A stretch of DNA of 64,000 bases from G965216255 sp965216255. GTDB lineage: Bacteria; Bacteroidota; Rhodothermia; Rhodothermales; Bin80. The translations under genes were made by a program, and so were the position numbers. The first letter of the stretch is position 1, and each line of letters begins with the position of its first letter. Positions 52,877 through 62,766 of the stretch are shown here, piece by piece. The notes under the pieces were generated by a model. That model searched no databases, was not told where the DNA came from, and saw nothing but the letters and a program-made list of their open reading frames with translations. Location of the stretch: the NCBI GenBank assembly GCA_965216255.1, contig OZ244148.1, positions 2,046,001 to 2,110,000 of the forward strand, given 5' to 3'.

Positions 52877-54004
52877 TTACCAGCCTTCCAGAAATCCACC
52901 ATCGAACCACTCCCAGAGCAGATAGACCATAACGGCCACCGAGCGTTCGGGCCCGCGTGATGGGATGCGGACGCCCACATTTAGCACAACGTGCTGCCGC
53001 TGGTTCAGAGTCACCTGGGCCTGGGGAAGAAAATCCAGCGTAAGCCCGGCTTGGGAGCCCGATCCGAGTACCTCCACCATGGGCGACCACGCCCGGCCCC
53101 AGCGGCCCTGGGTAAACGTCTTGCCAAATACGCCGCGCAGCAAAGTTTTGTCCCTAGCGGTACCTCGATGCAGATCCACGGCTACGCCGCCGAACAACTG
53201 GATAAACGCGTCGGCCGGAAGGGATTGGCCAAAGGATACAAAAGGCTCGAGCCGCATAGTCCCTGTCCCCAGGCCTGACGGTTCGTGCCCGGTCGGCAGC
53301 AGGAGCTCGCCTCCCAAGGCCAGTATACTGCCCCTAGAGAGACTTTGGAGGGTCACACGCTTCCATCCAAGCGCCACGTCCCCGAGCCTGCCTCCTCCCT
53401 CACCTACACCGAAGCCGAACGGCACGACCATTTCGATCTGGCTGCGTGCACCTATGCGCTTCTCGTACGTAACCTCCTGAATAACGGCCCCCTTGTCGCC
53501 GGATTTGACCTCTATCGTGAACACGGCCTCGTCTTCCGGAAAGGCTTTCTCGGTGATAAGCGCACGGGGCAGGTTAAGCTCTCCTCTTGGCCAGGCACTG
53601 TCGTCGCACAGTGTCCGAATGAAGTCCAGAATTGCCTGTAGTTCGGCCTCGCTAAGGGCATCTCCGAATGCCGGCATTTCCTGGGCAAAGCCGCGCACGG
53701 GGCCGCCCTGGTGGGCTACCGCGATCCAGTCAGCGTCGGGCTCCCTGGTGGCAAAACTGCAATCGGTAAAATCCGGCAGCGCCGTGTCAAAGCCCAGCAG
53801 CGCGGCAGCAGTCCCCCTGCCGTCGGCGCCGTGGCAGGCTGCGCACGCCTTCTGGTACAGCTCTTCGCCCGTAGGACCCGGAAGGGCACGGGCCATGCAG
53901 GAGGAGGTAACGGCTATGGACGTGTCCACATGGCCTACCGGCACCATACCGCTCCATACTGCGATCAGCGCGAGGGCGCAGAAAACGAGGTACTGCGGTG
54001 GCAT
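52877..54004 (-). CDS. Monohaem cytochrome c fused to an outer-membrane beta-barrel-like domain
   Basis: About 375 residues from the ATG at 54004; an ATG four codons upstream is equally possible. A signal segment (YLVFCALALIAVWSGMVPVG) is followed by a cytochrome c domain: PTGEELYQKACAACHGADGR, with CAACH near residues 54-58, and a distal Met candidate in AQEMPAFGDALSEAEL. From about residue 145 the chain becomes a run of alternating beta-strands (ARSQIEMVVPFGFGVGEGGG; FIQLFGGVAVDLHRG) ending FLEGW, an outer-membrane-like C terminus. It lies 18 bases upstream of the pentahaem gene. Together they suggest electron transfer at or across the outer membrane. Confidence 0.8.
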   Translation of the reverse strand: MPPQYLVFCALALIAVWSGMVPVGHVDTSIAVTSSCMARALPGPTGEELYQKACAACHGADGRGTAAALLGFDTALPDFTDCSFATREPDADWIAVAHQGGPVRGFAQEMPAFGDALSEAELQAILDFIRTLCDDSAWPRGELNLPRALITEKAFPEDEAVFTIEVKSGDKGAVIQEVTYEKRIGARSQIEMVVPFGFGVGEGGGRLGDVALGWKRVTLQSLSRGSILALGGELLLPTGHEPSGLGTGTMRLEPFVSFGQSLPADAFIQLFGGVAVDLHRGTARDKTLLRGVFGKTFTQGRWGRAWSPMVEVLGSGSQAGLTLDFLPQAQVTLNQRQHVVLNVGVRIPSRGPERSVAVMVYLLWEWFDGGFLEGW

Positions 54005-54016
54005 GCCTGCCTGCAT

Positions 54017-54326
54017 CACTTTCCGAAATTGAGTCAGTAACTTGCCCGCAGGTCTTCGGCGTCCGGCTGACAGCAATGCGCACTGCCAGGCGCCTCCTGG
54101 GGACCGGCCAGACTGCAAGCCATGCCCGCCTCGCGCAGCCACTGGCCACATCGCCACAAAGCATGCCCATCACCCATTCCGCCCGGTTGAACTATACGCA
54201 ACAGGAATAGCAGGTGCACGTGCCCGCAGCTCGTGCGGGCGCGACCCCCGAGCTGCGAAAAGGAATAAGCGCTACATCCGGCCGGGGCACTCCCGGGGAC
54301 CAGGCACTGAACCATATGCAGGGACG
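54017..54326. other. Gap between the glgX stop and the cytochrome operon start
   Basis: About 310 bases; the promoter of the leftward cytochrome operon should lie here. Open frames are unrecognised. GC-rich direct and inverted bits are present, but no clear terminator or operator. Confidence 0.4.
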
Positions 54327-56441
54327 TCAGGCAGAATCGACGGCGCCAGGCGGCGGGGTGGATAGCACAACCACGGCGCCAGCGGCAACATCGATTTCCG
54401 TCCGGTATTCCTTCCCGTCAGAATCCAGTTCGTCATTCCAGCTTGCTTCTCCGGGTAATTGGAAGCTCACAGCAGCTCGAGAGGCATTGCAAAGTAGCAG
54501 AAGGCGATCTTCCGGCGTCGTTAGCAAAAGGCCTAGGGCCTTCGCACGCGGCCAGTCCTTGCTTTGCATTTCTCTGCCAGAAGCATGCCACCATACGGCG
54601 TCTCTTGCACCATCCGTGCCGGGTTCGCCCGTGAGGAAGCATTTTCGGCGTAGACTCGGCCGGCATTTGCGAAGATGAATCAGGCGCCGCACGAATGCCA
54701 GAAACCGCTCCTGGCGCTCATCCAGATCCCAGTGGTACCAGCTTGTTTCGTTGTCCTGACAGTAGGCATTGTTATTGCCGAGCTGGGTGCGCCCAAGCTC
54801 ATCACCGCCGAGCAGCATGGGCACGCCCTGAGACGCAAGCAGCGTAATCAGCAAACTGCGCCTGCGCATGTCGCGGCACGCGAGAATGATTTCGGAGTCT
54901 GTTTGACCCTCCAGGCCGCAGTTGGAGCTGAAGTTGGCATTGCTACCGTCCACTCCGCCCTCAAGATTGGCGGCATTTCGCTTCTTGGTGTAGCTGACCA
55001 GGTCTGACAGCGTAAAACCGTCGTGCGCCGTGACAAAATTCACGGACGCGGTGGAATGCCGGCCCCCGGGAGCGAACAGATCACTGGAACCGGCCAGACG
55101 CGTTGCAAATGCGCCAGCCATGCCTGGGTCACCACGCCAGAAGCGACGGACCGCATCCCGGTACTTGCCATTCCACTCGGACCATTGCCAGGGAAACTGC
55201 CCCAATCGGTATCCTCCGGGACCCAGGTCCCAAGGTTCGGCGATGAGTTTGATACCCCGCAGCGCCGGATCCTGCTGGATGGCCTGAAATAGTGCCGCTT
55301 TCATGTCTACGTCGAACCTGGGTCGGGCCAGGGCAGCGGCTAGATCTACCCGGAAGCCGTCTACATGCATTTCCTCTGCCCAATAGCGCAGGCTGTCCAT
55401 GATGAGCTGTACTACGTACGGATTGCCCGTATCCAGCGTGTTGCCACACCCCGTGTAATCCATAAGGAAGCGCGGGTTATCTGGACGCTGCCTGTAATAG
55501 GCCACACTATCGATACCACGCATCGACAGCGTGGGCCCTAGATGGTCTCCTTCTCCGGTGTGGTTAAATACCACGTCCAGAATGACTTCGATGCCTGCCG
55601 CATGCAGCTTCGCCGCCATGCTTCGGAATTCATCCACGGCGGAAATGGGGTCGCTGGCGGCGTACTGCGCTTCCGGCGCGAAATAACTCAGCGTGTTGTA
55701 TCCCCAGTATTGGGCGAGCCCGCGCTGCCGAAGGCGATGATCCTGCACTGCCGCATGAACGGGCATCAATTCCACTGCCGTGACACCCAGGCGATGCAAG
55801 TGCTCAAGCACAGCCTCCGAGGACAGACCCGCATACGTCCCACGCAACTTCTCCGGCACGCCAGGATGCAGCCGGCTGATCCCCTTGACGTGCGTCTCAT
55901 AGATTATGGTTTCGTCCCACGGTACCTCCGGCCGGCTTGCCTCCCCAGTCGACGGCGCCACGACGGCGCTCAAGGGCGCGAAGGCAGCGCTGTCGTTCGC
56001 GTTGAAGGAAAGGTCCCCTTCAGCATGCCCGCGCTCATAGCCGTACAGGCTCTCGTTCCACGACAACGGTCTTCCAATGGCCCGGGCATAGGGATCCAGC
56101 AGCAACTTGTGCGGATTGAACCGGTGCCCTTCTCCAGGTCGGTACGGGCCGTGGACGCGGTATCCATAGAGCTGCCGTGGCACTAGGCCCGGGAAATAGC
56201 CATGCCATATAGGACCAGTATGGCCGGTTAACGCGTGGGTTTGGCTATCGGAGCCATTGACGAGAACAAGTTCAACGGCGGTAGCATGGGGGCTATACAG
56301 AGCAAAGTTAACTCCTGCGCCGTCCCAGGTGGCCCCGAGGGGCGTGGGCCGGCCGGACTTCGGTACGCCTGGATCACAGCTAGGCTCGGATTTCACGGCA
56401 CCGTGCAGACCCAATCCGTACCTTTCCCTGCGCGTTCTCAT
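54327..56441 (-). CDS. glgX: Glycogen debranching enzyme
   Basis: 704 residues, GH13 debranching enzyme that removes short branches from phosphorylase-trimmed glycogen. The N-terminal CBM48 module begins at GRPTPLGATWDGAGVNFALY. The GH13 barrel has VILDVVFNHTGEGDHLGPTL, the nucleophile Asp 366 in DGFRVDLAAALA, the acid/base Glu 402 in IAEPWDLG, and VTAHDGFTLSDLVSY with the third Asp. LLGGDELGRTQLGNNNAYCQ is diagnostic for GlgX/isoamylase. It is divergent from the GlgE operon with a 115-base shared upstream region. Confidence 0.95.
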   Translation of the reverse strand: MRTRRERYGLGLHGAVKSEPSCDPGVPKSGRPTPLGATWDGAGVNFALYSPHATAVELVLVNGSDSQTHALTGHTGPIWHGYFPGLVPRQLYGYRVHGPYRPGEGHRFNPHKLLLDPYARAIGRPLSWNESLYGYERGHAEGDLSFNANDSAAFAPLSAVVAPSTGEASRPEVPWDETIIYETHVKGISRLHPGVPEKLRGTYAGLSSEAVLEHLHRLGVTAVELMPVHAAVQDHRLRQRGLAQYWGYNTLSYFAPEAQYAASDPISAVDEFRSMAAKLHAAGIEVILDVVFNHTGEGDHLGPTLSMRGIDSVAYYRQRPDNPRFLMDYTGCGNTLDTGNPYVVQLIMDSLRYWAEEMHVDGFRVDLAAALARPRFDVDMKAALFQAIQQDPALRGIKLIAEPWDLGPGGYRLGQFPWQWSEWNGKYRDAVRRFWRGDPGMAGAFATRLAGSSDLFAPGGRHSTASVNFVTAHDGFTLSDLVSYTKKRNAANLEGGVDGSNANFSSNCGLEGQTDSEIILACRDMRRRSLLITLLASQGVPMLLGGDELGRTQLGNNNAYCQDNETSWYHWDLDERQERFLAFVRRLIHLRKCRPSLRRKCFLTGEPGTDGARDAVWWHASGREMQSKDWPRAKALGLLLTTPEDRLLLLCNASRAAVSFQLPGEASWNDELDSDGKEYRTEIDVAAGAVVVLSTPPPGAVDSA

Positions 56442-56556
56442 ACTGCGTGGATGGTTGTCGCGTAGGCGAAGATTTCGGCTTTATTCCGGTGATGGCCGCA
56501 GCAATTGACCGCGGCACGTGTATTGTGGACCAGATTATAAGCAATTGTCTTCGACT
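56442..56556. promoter_or_regulatory. Divergent promoter region between glgX and glgE
   Basis: A 115-base gap between divergent glycogen genes. Promoters for degradation (GlgX) and synthesis (GlgE, maltokinase, GlgB) must both lie in or near it. No operator repeat can be assigned. Confidence 0.4.
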
Positions 56557-58527
56557 ATGAAATCCGAAATCCCGGCCTGGTCACGCGTGATCATTGCATC
56601 CCTCAAGCCGCAGGTTGACGGGGGACGCTGGCCCATACGAAGGTCGGTGGGCGAAGCCCTAGACGTGACGGCAGGAGTCATCGTCGACGGGCATGACAAG
56701 CTCAGTGTAGAGCTGCACGTAGGGCACCCGGACGGCGAAGAAGACATCGTGCGCCTGCTCCTGCAAGGTAACGACGAGTACACTGGCACATTTCTAGCCA
56801 CAAAGCTCGGGCGCCATACATACCGGATCCGCGCCTGGGTGGACCGATTCGGTACGTGGCAGGGAGAATTCGGACGACGGGTCCAGGGAGATGCGGGGCC
56901 AGAGGAACTACGCTTGGAGATGCTTACCGGCGCCCGCCTCCTGCGGGAGGTCGCAGAGTACGCAGACAGTGAAGGCAGCAAAGCGCTCCGAGACTATGCC
57001 GCGACATTCGACAGGGGGCTGGTGGACGCTGCACTGGAAGGTCGGGTCGCGACACTCTACCGAATCCACGACCCCGGGCTCAGTGCGGTTTGGAGCGAGC
57101 CGCTTACGATGGAAGTAGATTCGGAGCTGGCCCGTTTTGCTGCCTGGTATGAATTCTTTCCCCGTTCAAGTGGAGACATCCCAGGATGCCACGCTACCCT
57201 AGACGATGCGGCGCGGCGCCTGGAAGGGATCAGGGCTATGGGCTTCGACATCGTCTATCTGCCCCCGGTACATCCCATAGGCATGACCTTCCGCAAGGGC
57301 AAGGACAATAGCCCGGTGGCCGCGTCCGGCGAGCCCGGCGAGCCCGGCAGCCCCTGGGCCATTGGTGCTCCCGCAGGCGGGCACAAGAGCGTGCACGAAG
57401 AGCTGGGGGGGCTGCCTGCCTTCGATCGATTTGTGGCGCGCGCCACAGAGGTAGGCCTCAGAGTCGCTATCGACATAGCGTTCCAGTGCTCTCCTGACCA
57501 CCCGTATGTTCGCGAGCATCCGGAATGGTTCAGCAAGCGAGCCGACGGCTCGATTCGGTATGCAGAGAATCCTCCGAAGAAATACCAGGATGTCTACCCC
57601 TTTGACTTCACCTGCGCCGAGCACCCCGCGCTCTGGAACGAGCTAAAGGGAGTATTCGAATTCTGGATTGCGCGCGGCGTCCGCGTCTTCAGAGTGGACA
57701 ACCCGCATACGAAGCCGTTCGCCTTCTGGCACTGGTGCTTGAACGAGCTGCAGCGAAAGCATTCGGATTTGATTTTCTTGGCCGAGGCTTTCAGCCGACC
57801 CAAGCCGATGTACGGCCTCGCGAAGCTGGGATTCAATAATTCGTATACCTATTTCACCTGGCGTAATACCAAGGAAGAACTGCAATCGTACCTGGAGGAG
57901 CTAACGCAGTCCAATCTGGTGGAGTTTTTCCGGCCTAGTTTTTGGCCTAATACGCCGGATATCCTGCATGATTACCTGGTGCACGGCGGCCGCGCGGCCC
58001 ACATTATACGCTTCGCATTGGCTGCCACCTTATCTCCCATATACGGCGTTTACGCCCCCCCCTACGAGCACGTCCGCAATCGGCAGCATCCGGTCCGGGA
58101 GGAATACGCCGACAACGAGAAATACGAAATTCGAACATGGGAGTGGGAGGACCCTTCCTCGCTCCAGCCATTTTTCCGCCGAATCAATCGCATCCGCCGG
58201 GAGAATCCTGCGCTACAAGACATGCGATCAATTCGCTTCCTGCCGGTAGATAACCCGCAAATCATGGCCTACAGCAAGGAGAGCGGGGATAACATGGTTG
58301 TCTGCATAGCCAGCCTGGATCCATTCCAGCCTCAGGAAGGCACGCTGGACCTTGAAGGTGCCGGGCTGGGACCCAACCATCAACTCCATGACCAGCTGGG
58401 CGGCGAGCGCTTCTTGCTCCACGGCCCGTCGCATCATGTGCGCCTCGATCCAGGCGTCATGCCGGTGCGCATCTACCGTGTGCTCCACCGCATGCGGACG
58501 GAGGCGGACTTCGGGTACTATGCTTGA
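56557..58527 (+). CDS. glgE: Alpha-1,4-glucan:maltose-1-phosphate maltosyltransferase
   Basis: About 656 residues from the ATG at 56557; a GTG 13 codons upstream is open but adds nothing family-like. It transfers maltosyl units from maltose-1-phosphate to the non-reducing end of alpha-1,4-glucan. The opening is VIIASLKPQVDGGRWPIRRS, then FDIVYLPPVHPIGMTFRKGK and IDIAFQCSPDHPYVREHPEW. The nucleophile Asp is near residue 380 (VFRVDNPHTKPFAFWHW) and the Glu near 410 (LIFLAEAFSRPK). YFTWRNTKEELQSYL is typical GlgE. It is followed with an 8-base overlap by maltokinase, its substrate supplier. Confidence 0.95.
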   Translation: MKSEIPAWSRVIIASLKPQVDGGRWPIRRSVGEALDVTAGVIVDGHDKLSVELHVGHPDGEEDIVRLLLQGNDEYTGTFLATKLGRHTYRIRAWVDRFGTWQGEFGRRVQGDAGPEELRLEMLTGARLLREVAEYADSEGSKALRDYAATFDRGLVDAALEGRVATLYRIHDPGLSAVWSEPLTMEVDSELARFAAWYEFFPRSSGDIPGCHATLDDAARRLEGIRAMGFDIVYLPPVHPIGMTFRKGKDNSPVAASGEPGEPGSPWAIGAPAGGHKSVHEELGGLPAFDRFVARATEVGLRVAIDIAFQCSPDHPYVREHPEWFSKRADGSIRYAENPPKKYQDVYPFDFTCAEHPALWNELKGVFEFWIARGVRVFRVDNPHTKPFAFWHWCLNELQRKHSDLIFLAEAFSRPKPMYGLAKLGFNNSYTYFTWRNTKEELQSYLEELTQSNLVEFFRPSFWPNTPDILHDYLVHGGRAAHIIRFALAATLSPIYGVYAPPYEHVRNRQHPVREEYADNEKYEIRTWEWEDPSSLQPFFRRINRIRRENPALQDMRSIRFLPVDNPQIMAYSKESGDNMVVCIASLDPFQPQEGTLDLEGAGLGPNHQLHDQLGGERFLLHGPSHHVRLDPGVMPVRIYRVLHRMRTEADFGYYA

Positions 58528-59884
58528 CCTGCCTGAATTATCAAGTGCCGCGCTGCATTGCAGCACAGAGATGCGCGCGCAGCTTTGCACCCTTTTTCCA
58601 GGTTCCATAGCGCGGCAGCTATGGTGTGAGTTCAAGAACGGTGCCATCCACCGCGTTGGCATTCACGCGTGCGTGCGCCTTTCCGAAGACGGCGGTGCAC
58701 CGTATGTGGTAATACTGAATGTGGATGTCGCTGGCCGCCGTAAGCAATTTCTGCTACCGGTGATGGAAAGCGAGTGCGTGCCCGTCGTTTCTGGTACTGC
58801 ATGGCTGAAGGGTCCGGGCTGCTGCCGGCTACTGCCAGATGCGACAATCCAGCCTGCATTCTGGCAGGCCCTTGTTTGCTTTGGGCAGCGCCGAAACACG
58901 CTGGGCGACCACGCGGCCCCGAGACACGTGGAGGTGTTTTCCGCAGAGCAGAGCAATACCCTGGCCATTGTGGACGGGCACCTTTGCACGAAGCTGTATA
59001 GTAGCCTGCTACCGGGGCCAAACATCGAAGTAGAAATGGTGCGCCATGTCGGCGGCACCGGAATCCGGTTCGGTCTGCGCCTCCTGGGGCTTATTTCTCT
59101 TAACAAGAAACCTGTCGCGGCCTTGCAGGAGGCGCAGCACTATCTGGACCGCGCCGAGCAGAGTCTGGACGGCTCATGGCACGAGCAGGCCGGGAAGATC
59201 AGGACCATGGCATGCCAATTCGGCCGCCACACTGCCATGCTTCATGGCGCGCTCCTAGATGCAACTGATCCGATTTTGAAGCCGGCCAAGTTCACAGAGG
59301 AAAATATCGGGCAACTAGAGCAAGACGTCCGCGCTGACCTGTCGGCAACCCGTGATGGCCTTGCGCCTGGAACGTCCGGGAACCGGCTGGCATGGGACCG
59401 CGGCCTGGCAATCTTAAACGGCCTAGAGCCGCAGGCCTCGGAGCAGCGCATCCGAATCGATGGTGACATCCACCTGGACCAGGTATTGTTTTCTCGCGGC
59501 GAAGTATACTTCGCAGACTTTGAGGGCGAAGCCGCCCGAGACGGTGCCAACCGAAGGGCTTGTAGTCATCCGCTACGCGACGTGGCCAGGCTCCTGCGCT
59601 CTTTCTATTATACTGCCCTCGAGACCTTAGACGACGTTTTCTCCGGCAGGGTTCGAGGCTCCCTTTTTCTTTCCGACTGCTGCCAGGAAGCATGCCTAGC
59701 GGGCTACGCGGCAAGCGCCCGGCTTCGAGAGGCAGCCTGGAAACCGCTCCACTGGATCCAGCTTCTGCAGCGGGTGCTGTACGAGATGCGCAACGAGCTC
59801 CGCCACCGTTCTGCCTGGATCCAGCTTCCCGCTGCTAGCACTGGGGCCTCTTCTGAAACGCTGCCCCAACTCCCCCACCGCTAG
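58520..59884 (+). CDS. Maltokinase (aminoglycoside-phosphotransferase-like fold)
   Basis: About 454 residues from the ATG at 58520, which overlaps the GlgE stop. It phosphorylates maltose to maltose-1-phosphate with ATP, feeding GlgE. The kinase core shows NTLAIVDGHLCTKLYSSLLP as the nucleotide-binding lobe. The catalytic loop is IRIDGDIHLDQVLF with Asp and the HxDQ-type pattern, followed by YFADFEGEAARDGANRRACS with the metal-binding Asp. The N-terminal cap region (FLLPVMESECVPVVSGTAWL) is as in Mak/Pep2 proteins. Often fused to trehalose synthase; here it stands alone. Confidence 0.87.
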   Translation: MLDLPELSSAALHCSTEMRAQLCTLFPGSIARQLWCEFKNGAIHRVGIHACVRLSEDGGAPYVVILNVDVAGRRKQFLLPVMESECVPVVSGTAWLKGPGCCRLLPDATIQPAFWQALVCFGQRRNTLGDHAAPRHVEVFSAEQSNTLAIVDGHLCTKLYSSLLPGPNIEVEMVRHVGGTGIRFGLRLLGLISLNKKPVAALQEAQHYLDRAEQSLDGSWHEQAGKIRTMACQFGRHTAMLHGALLDATDPILKPAKFTEENIGQLEQDVRADLSATRDGLAPGTSGNRLAWDRGLAILNGLEPQASEQRIRIDGDIHLDQVLFSRGEVYFADFEGEAARDGANRRACSHPLRDVARLLRSFYYTALETLDDVFSGRVRGSLFLSDCCQEACLAGYAASARLREAAWKPLHWIQLLQRVLYEMRNELRHRSAWIQLPAASTGASSETLPQLPHR

Positions 59885-59893
59885 TCCACTGCC

Positions 59894-61759
59894 ATGAACT
59901 GGTTAACCGAACAGGACCTCTATTTCTGGGATCAAGGATCCTTCGCAAAGAGCTACGAAAAGTTCGGTGCGCACCCGACCGAGCACGGCTGCTGGTTTGT
60001 GGTCTGGGCACCGCATGCCGAAGAGGTATCTGCGATGGGTGATTTCAATGGATGGAATCCCGGAGCCCATCCTCTGCACCGAACCGGCAACGGAATCTGG
60101 CAAGGCTTTGTCTCCGGAGCCCAGGTTGGCCATCGGTACAAGTACCGCATCCAGCGGGGTACGTACTTGGGCGACAAGGCCGATCCCTATGCCTTTCGCA
60201 TGGAGCCACCGGCTGAATCCGGCAGCGGCGTCGAAGGACTTTCGTCCGTCATTGCCGATCTCCAATACCCGTGGAAGGATCAGGAATGGATGAATGGGCG
60301 CCAGGGACCGGCGACGCTTGACGGTCCGATGTCCATTTACGAGGTCCATCTTGGATCCTGGAAGCATCACGTCCACGGTCATTCCCTCAGCTACCGCGAC
60401 CTGGCAAGCCAGCTCGCCGATCATGTCGCGGAACTGAATTACACGCACGTGGAGCTTCTACCTGTGGCCGAGCATCCGTACTACGGCTCGTGGGGCTATC
60501 AGGTACTGAGCTACTACGCGCCTACCTATCGCTTCGGCAGCCCGCAGGATCTGATGCATCTTGTAGAAACGCTGCACGGGCGCGGCATCGGCGTTATTGT
60601 CGACTGGGTGCCCGCACATTTTGCAACCGACCCCCAGGGGCTGGTCTTCTTCGACGGAAGCACACTCTATGAATATGATGACCCCAAGATGCGGATTCAC
60701 CCGGATTGGGGTACCTACATCTTCGACTACAACAAGCCGGGCGTACGCAATTTCCTGGTTTCCAACGCCCTGTTCTGGCTCGACAAGTATCACTTCGACG
60801 GGCTGCGCGTTGACGCAGTAGCCTCCATGCTTTACCGGAACTACTCGCGGGACGAATGGACGCCAAATATGTTCGGAGGGCATGAAAACCTGGAAGCAAT
60901 AGATCTGATCAAGAACACCAACGAGGCAGTCTATCTGCATTTTCCGACAGCCATCACCATAGCAGAGGAATCGACGGCATTCAGAGGCGTGTCGGCACCC
61001 ACATATGACGAAGGACTCGGATTTCTTTACAAGTGGAATATGGGCTGGATGCATGATGTTCTTGCTTACATGGGCAAGGACCCCATTCACCGTAAATGGG
61101 AGCAGCACCGGCTCACGTTTTCGTTCATGTATGCATTTTCGGAACACTATCTGTTGCCTCTCTCGCATGACGAAGTCGTGCACGGCAAGGGGGCGCTCTG
61201 GAGCCGAATGCCCGGCGACCCGTGGCAGAAGGCGGCAAACTTACGCCTACTGTACGGCCACCAGTATGGACATCCCGGCAAGAAATTGCTTTTCATGGGC
61301 GGCGAATTCGGGCAGCCGGGCGAATGGAATCACGACGTGGCGCTGGACTGGGCTGTAGTCGGCGACCCACTGCACAGCGGCCTACAGAGATGGGTCTCAG
61401 ACCTAAACCGACTCTACCGAAGTCACCCGGCCCTTTGGAGGGACAACGCTGAAGGATGGTCCTGGCTCACAGAAAGCGCTGACAATAGCGTCTTGGCCTA
61501 CCGGCGCCACAGCGGCGAACACTCCCTGACCTTTATCTTCAATATGACGCCCGTGCAACGAGACAATTACCGTGTCGGCATACCCGGGGAAGGACGCTAC
61601 AGCGAGCGCCTCAATAGTGATGCGACCTGCTACGGAGGCAGTGGCAAAGGTAACTTCGGCGTCGTGGAAAGTGTGCCCGTGCCCTACGGCGGGCAGACGG
61701 CCAGTGTCGTGTTAACGCTGCCACCCCTCGCGGTGCTGGTTCTCGAAAAGGATGGGTAG
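59894..61759 (+). CDS. glgB: 1,4-alpha-glucan branching enzyme
   Basis: 621 residues. It creates alpha-1,6 branches in glycogen. The CBM48-type N terminus is FGAHPTEHGCWFVVWAPHAE with VSAMGDFNGWNP. The barrel has IVDWVPAHFATDPQGL, the nucleophile Asp near residue 306 in DGLRVDAVASMLYRNYSR, the Glu near 357 in ITIAEESTAFRG, and LPLSHDEVVHGKGALWSRMP. KLLFMGGEFGQPGEWNHD is diagnostic. Length matches the short bacterial type lacking the extra N1 domain. Nine bases follow the maltokinase stop before the ATG. Confidence 0.96.
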   Translation: MNWLTEQDLYFWDQGSFAKSYEKFGAHPTEHGCWFVVWAPHAEEVSAMGDFNGWNPGAHPLHRTGNGIWQGFVSGAQVGHRYKYRIQRGTYLGDKADPYAFRMEPPAESGSGVEGLSSVIADLQYPWKDQEWMNGRQGPATLDGPMSIYEVHLGSWKHHVHGHSLSYRDLASQLADHVAELNYTHVELLPVAEHPYYGSWGYQVLSYYAPTYRFGSPQDLMHLVETLHGRGIGVIVDWVPAHFATDPQGLVFFDGSTLYEYDDPKMRIHPDWGTYIFDYNKPGVRNFLVSNALFWLDKYHFDGLRVDAVASMLYRNYSRDEWTPNMFGGHENLEAIDLIKNTNEAVYLHFPTAITIAEESTAFRGVSAPTYDEGLGFLYKWNMGWMHDVLAYMGKDPIHRKWEQHRLTFSFMYAFSEHYLLPLSHDEVVHGKGALWSRMPGDPWQKAANLRLLYGHQYGHPGKKLLFMGGEFGQPGEWNHDVALDWAVVGDPLHSGLQRWVSDLNRLYRSHPALWRDNAEGWSWLTESADNSVLAYRRHSGEHSLTFIFNMTPVQRDNYRVGIPGEGRYSERLNSDATCYGGSGKGNFGVVESVPVPYGGQTASVVLTLPPLAVLVLEKDG

Positions 61760-62766
61760 TTCTTCCACCCACCGAGCTGCACCCGTACTTCCTCTACCGT
61801 CGAATGAATTGTGCGATGCTGCCCGGCATAAATTCCTAGGGAATTATTGCATCACCATCGCATAAGTCCCAGCTTTTGAATCATTGAAGCCGCTCGAGGC
61901 AGCTCCGCTGAATCAAATGGCTTCAGCGTGCAAATGCACACCGGCGTAAGACACCAAGTAAGCGGGTGATTTGGGCGCAAGAGCCAGAATGAAAGCAGTG
62001 GATCCCATCCCGAGTACGGATCCGGCGCGCAGCTTTGCCGAGGATTTCCCTTTCTCGCTGGGATGGCCTGGCCGATTCGGCATAGACGCTGGTGACCGGC
62101 AGCGAAGCGTCGCTACTCTGCTTCGAGCACAGCTGCTAACAAACAGGGAAGTCCTTGCTGGTTGTGGTGATTTTCCTAGCATCCGCCGCCGCATATCCGG
62201 GCAAGGCATCAGAATGCTTATGATGTGGTTGGCAGACAGGCACAGACGTCTACGCAGCAGGCATACTACCCGGCAGGTTGCGTAGACCACAACAGCCCAG
62301 AACTGGAGAGGACACCACTGCGAGGACTTTATGACAAGCATGAAGGAGTGCCTGTTTGTGCTGCGCCTGCGTCCCGTTTACACCTAGCAGTCTGCGACTC
62401 CGGGCGCCGCATGTCGGCTCCTATCCCGGCGGCGATGCATTGTCCGGCGGGCTGTGCAACGTTCGGGCTAGTGGGCGCGCACGGCACCTGCCGGGTCATT
62501 AGCACTGGATTGACGCACTTGCGCCTGGATCCGGCGCGGAATTGGTGCAGAAATGCTGCACCTGGCTAGCCGGCCAGCAAGAGGCGCGCTGCGATTGCCG
62601 CGGCGGCGGGCGAACAGCACGGTGTCCGCTGATCGTATCACGTGCCAGGCGACAACGATCGACATACAAAGCTTGGGACTGGCGCCTGGCCGGTGCATCC
62701 TTTTTCGGGCTACTTTGTTTAGTTTTGCCGGTAATCTGTTCCTGTTCTATCTAGCAGAGGTATTCA
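61760..62766. other. Gene-free kilobase between glgB and the FG-GAP gene
   Basis: About 1 kb. Apart from the hairpin at 61826-61850 and the ribosome site of the next gene at its right end, I see no supported feature. Open frames at 61913-62341 (minus) and 61971-62285 (plus) overlap each other and match nothing. Promoters of the FG-GAP gene should lie near its right end. Confidence 0.45.
61826..61850. repeat. Inverted repeat 67 bases after glgB
   Basis: GCATAAATTCC, TAG, GGAATTATTGC: the inner six bases AATTCC/GGAATT pair perfectly and the outer arms pair with two mismatches. It could be the glgB operon terminator or an operator-like palindrome; there is no T-run of usual length. Confidence 0.45.

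Noticed and set aside
61913..62341. Open frames after glgB on both strands
   Set aside because: They overlap each other, have atypical composition and match nothing.
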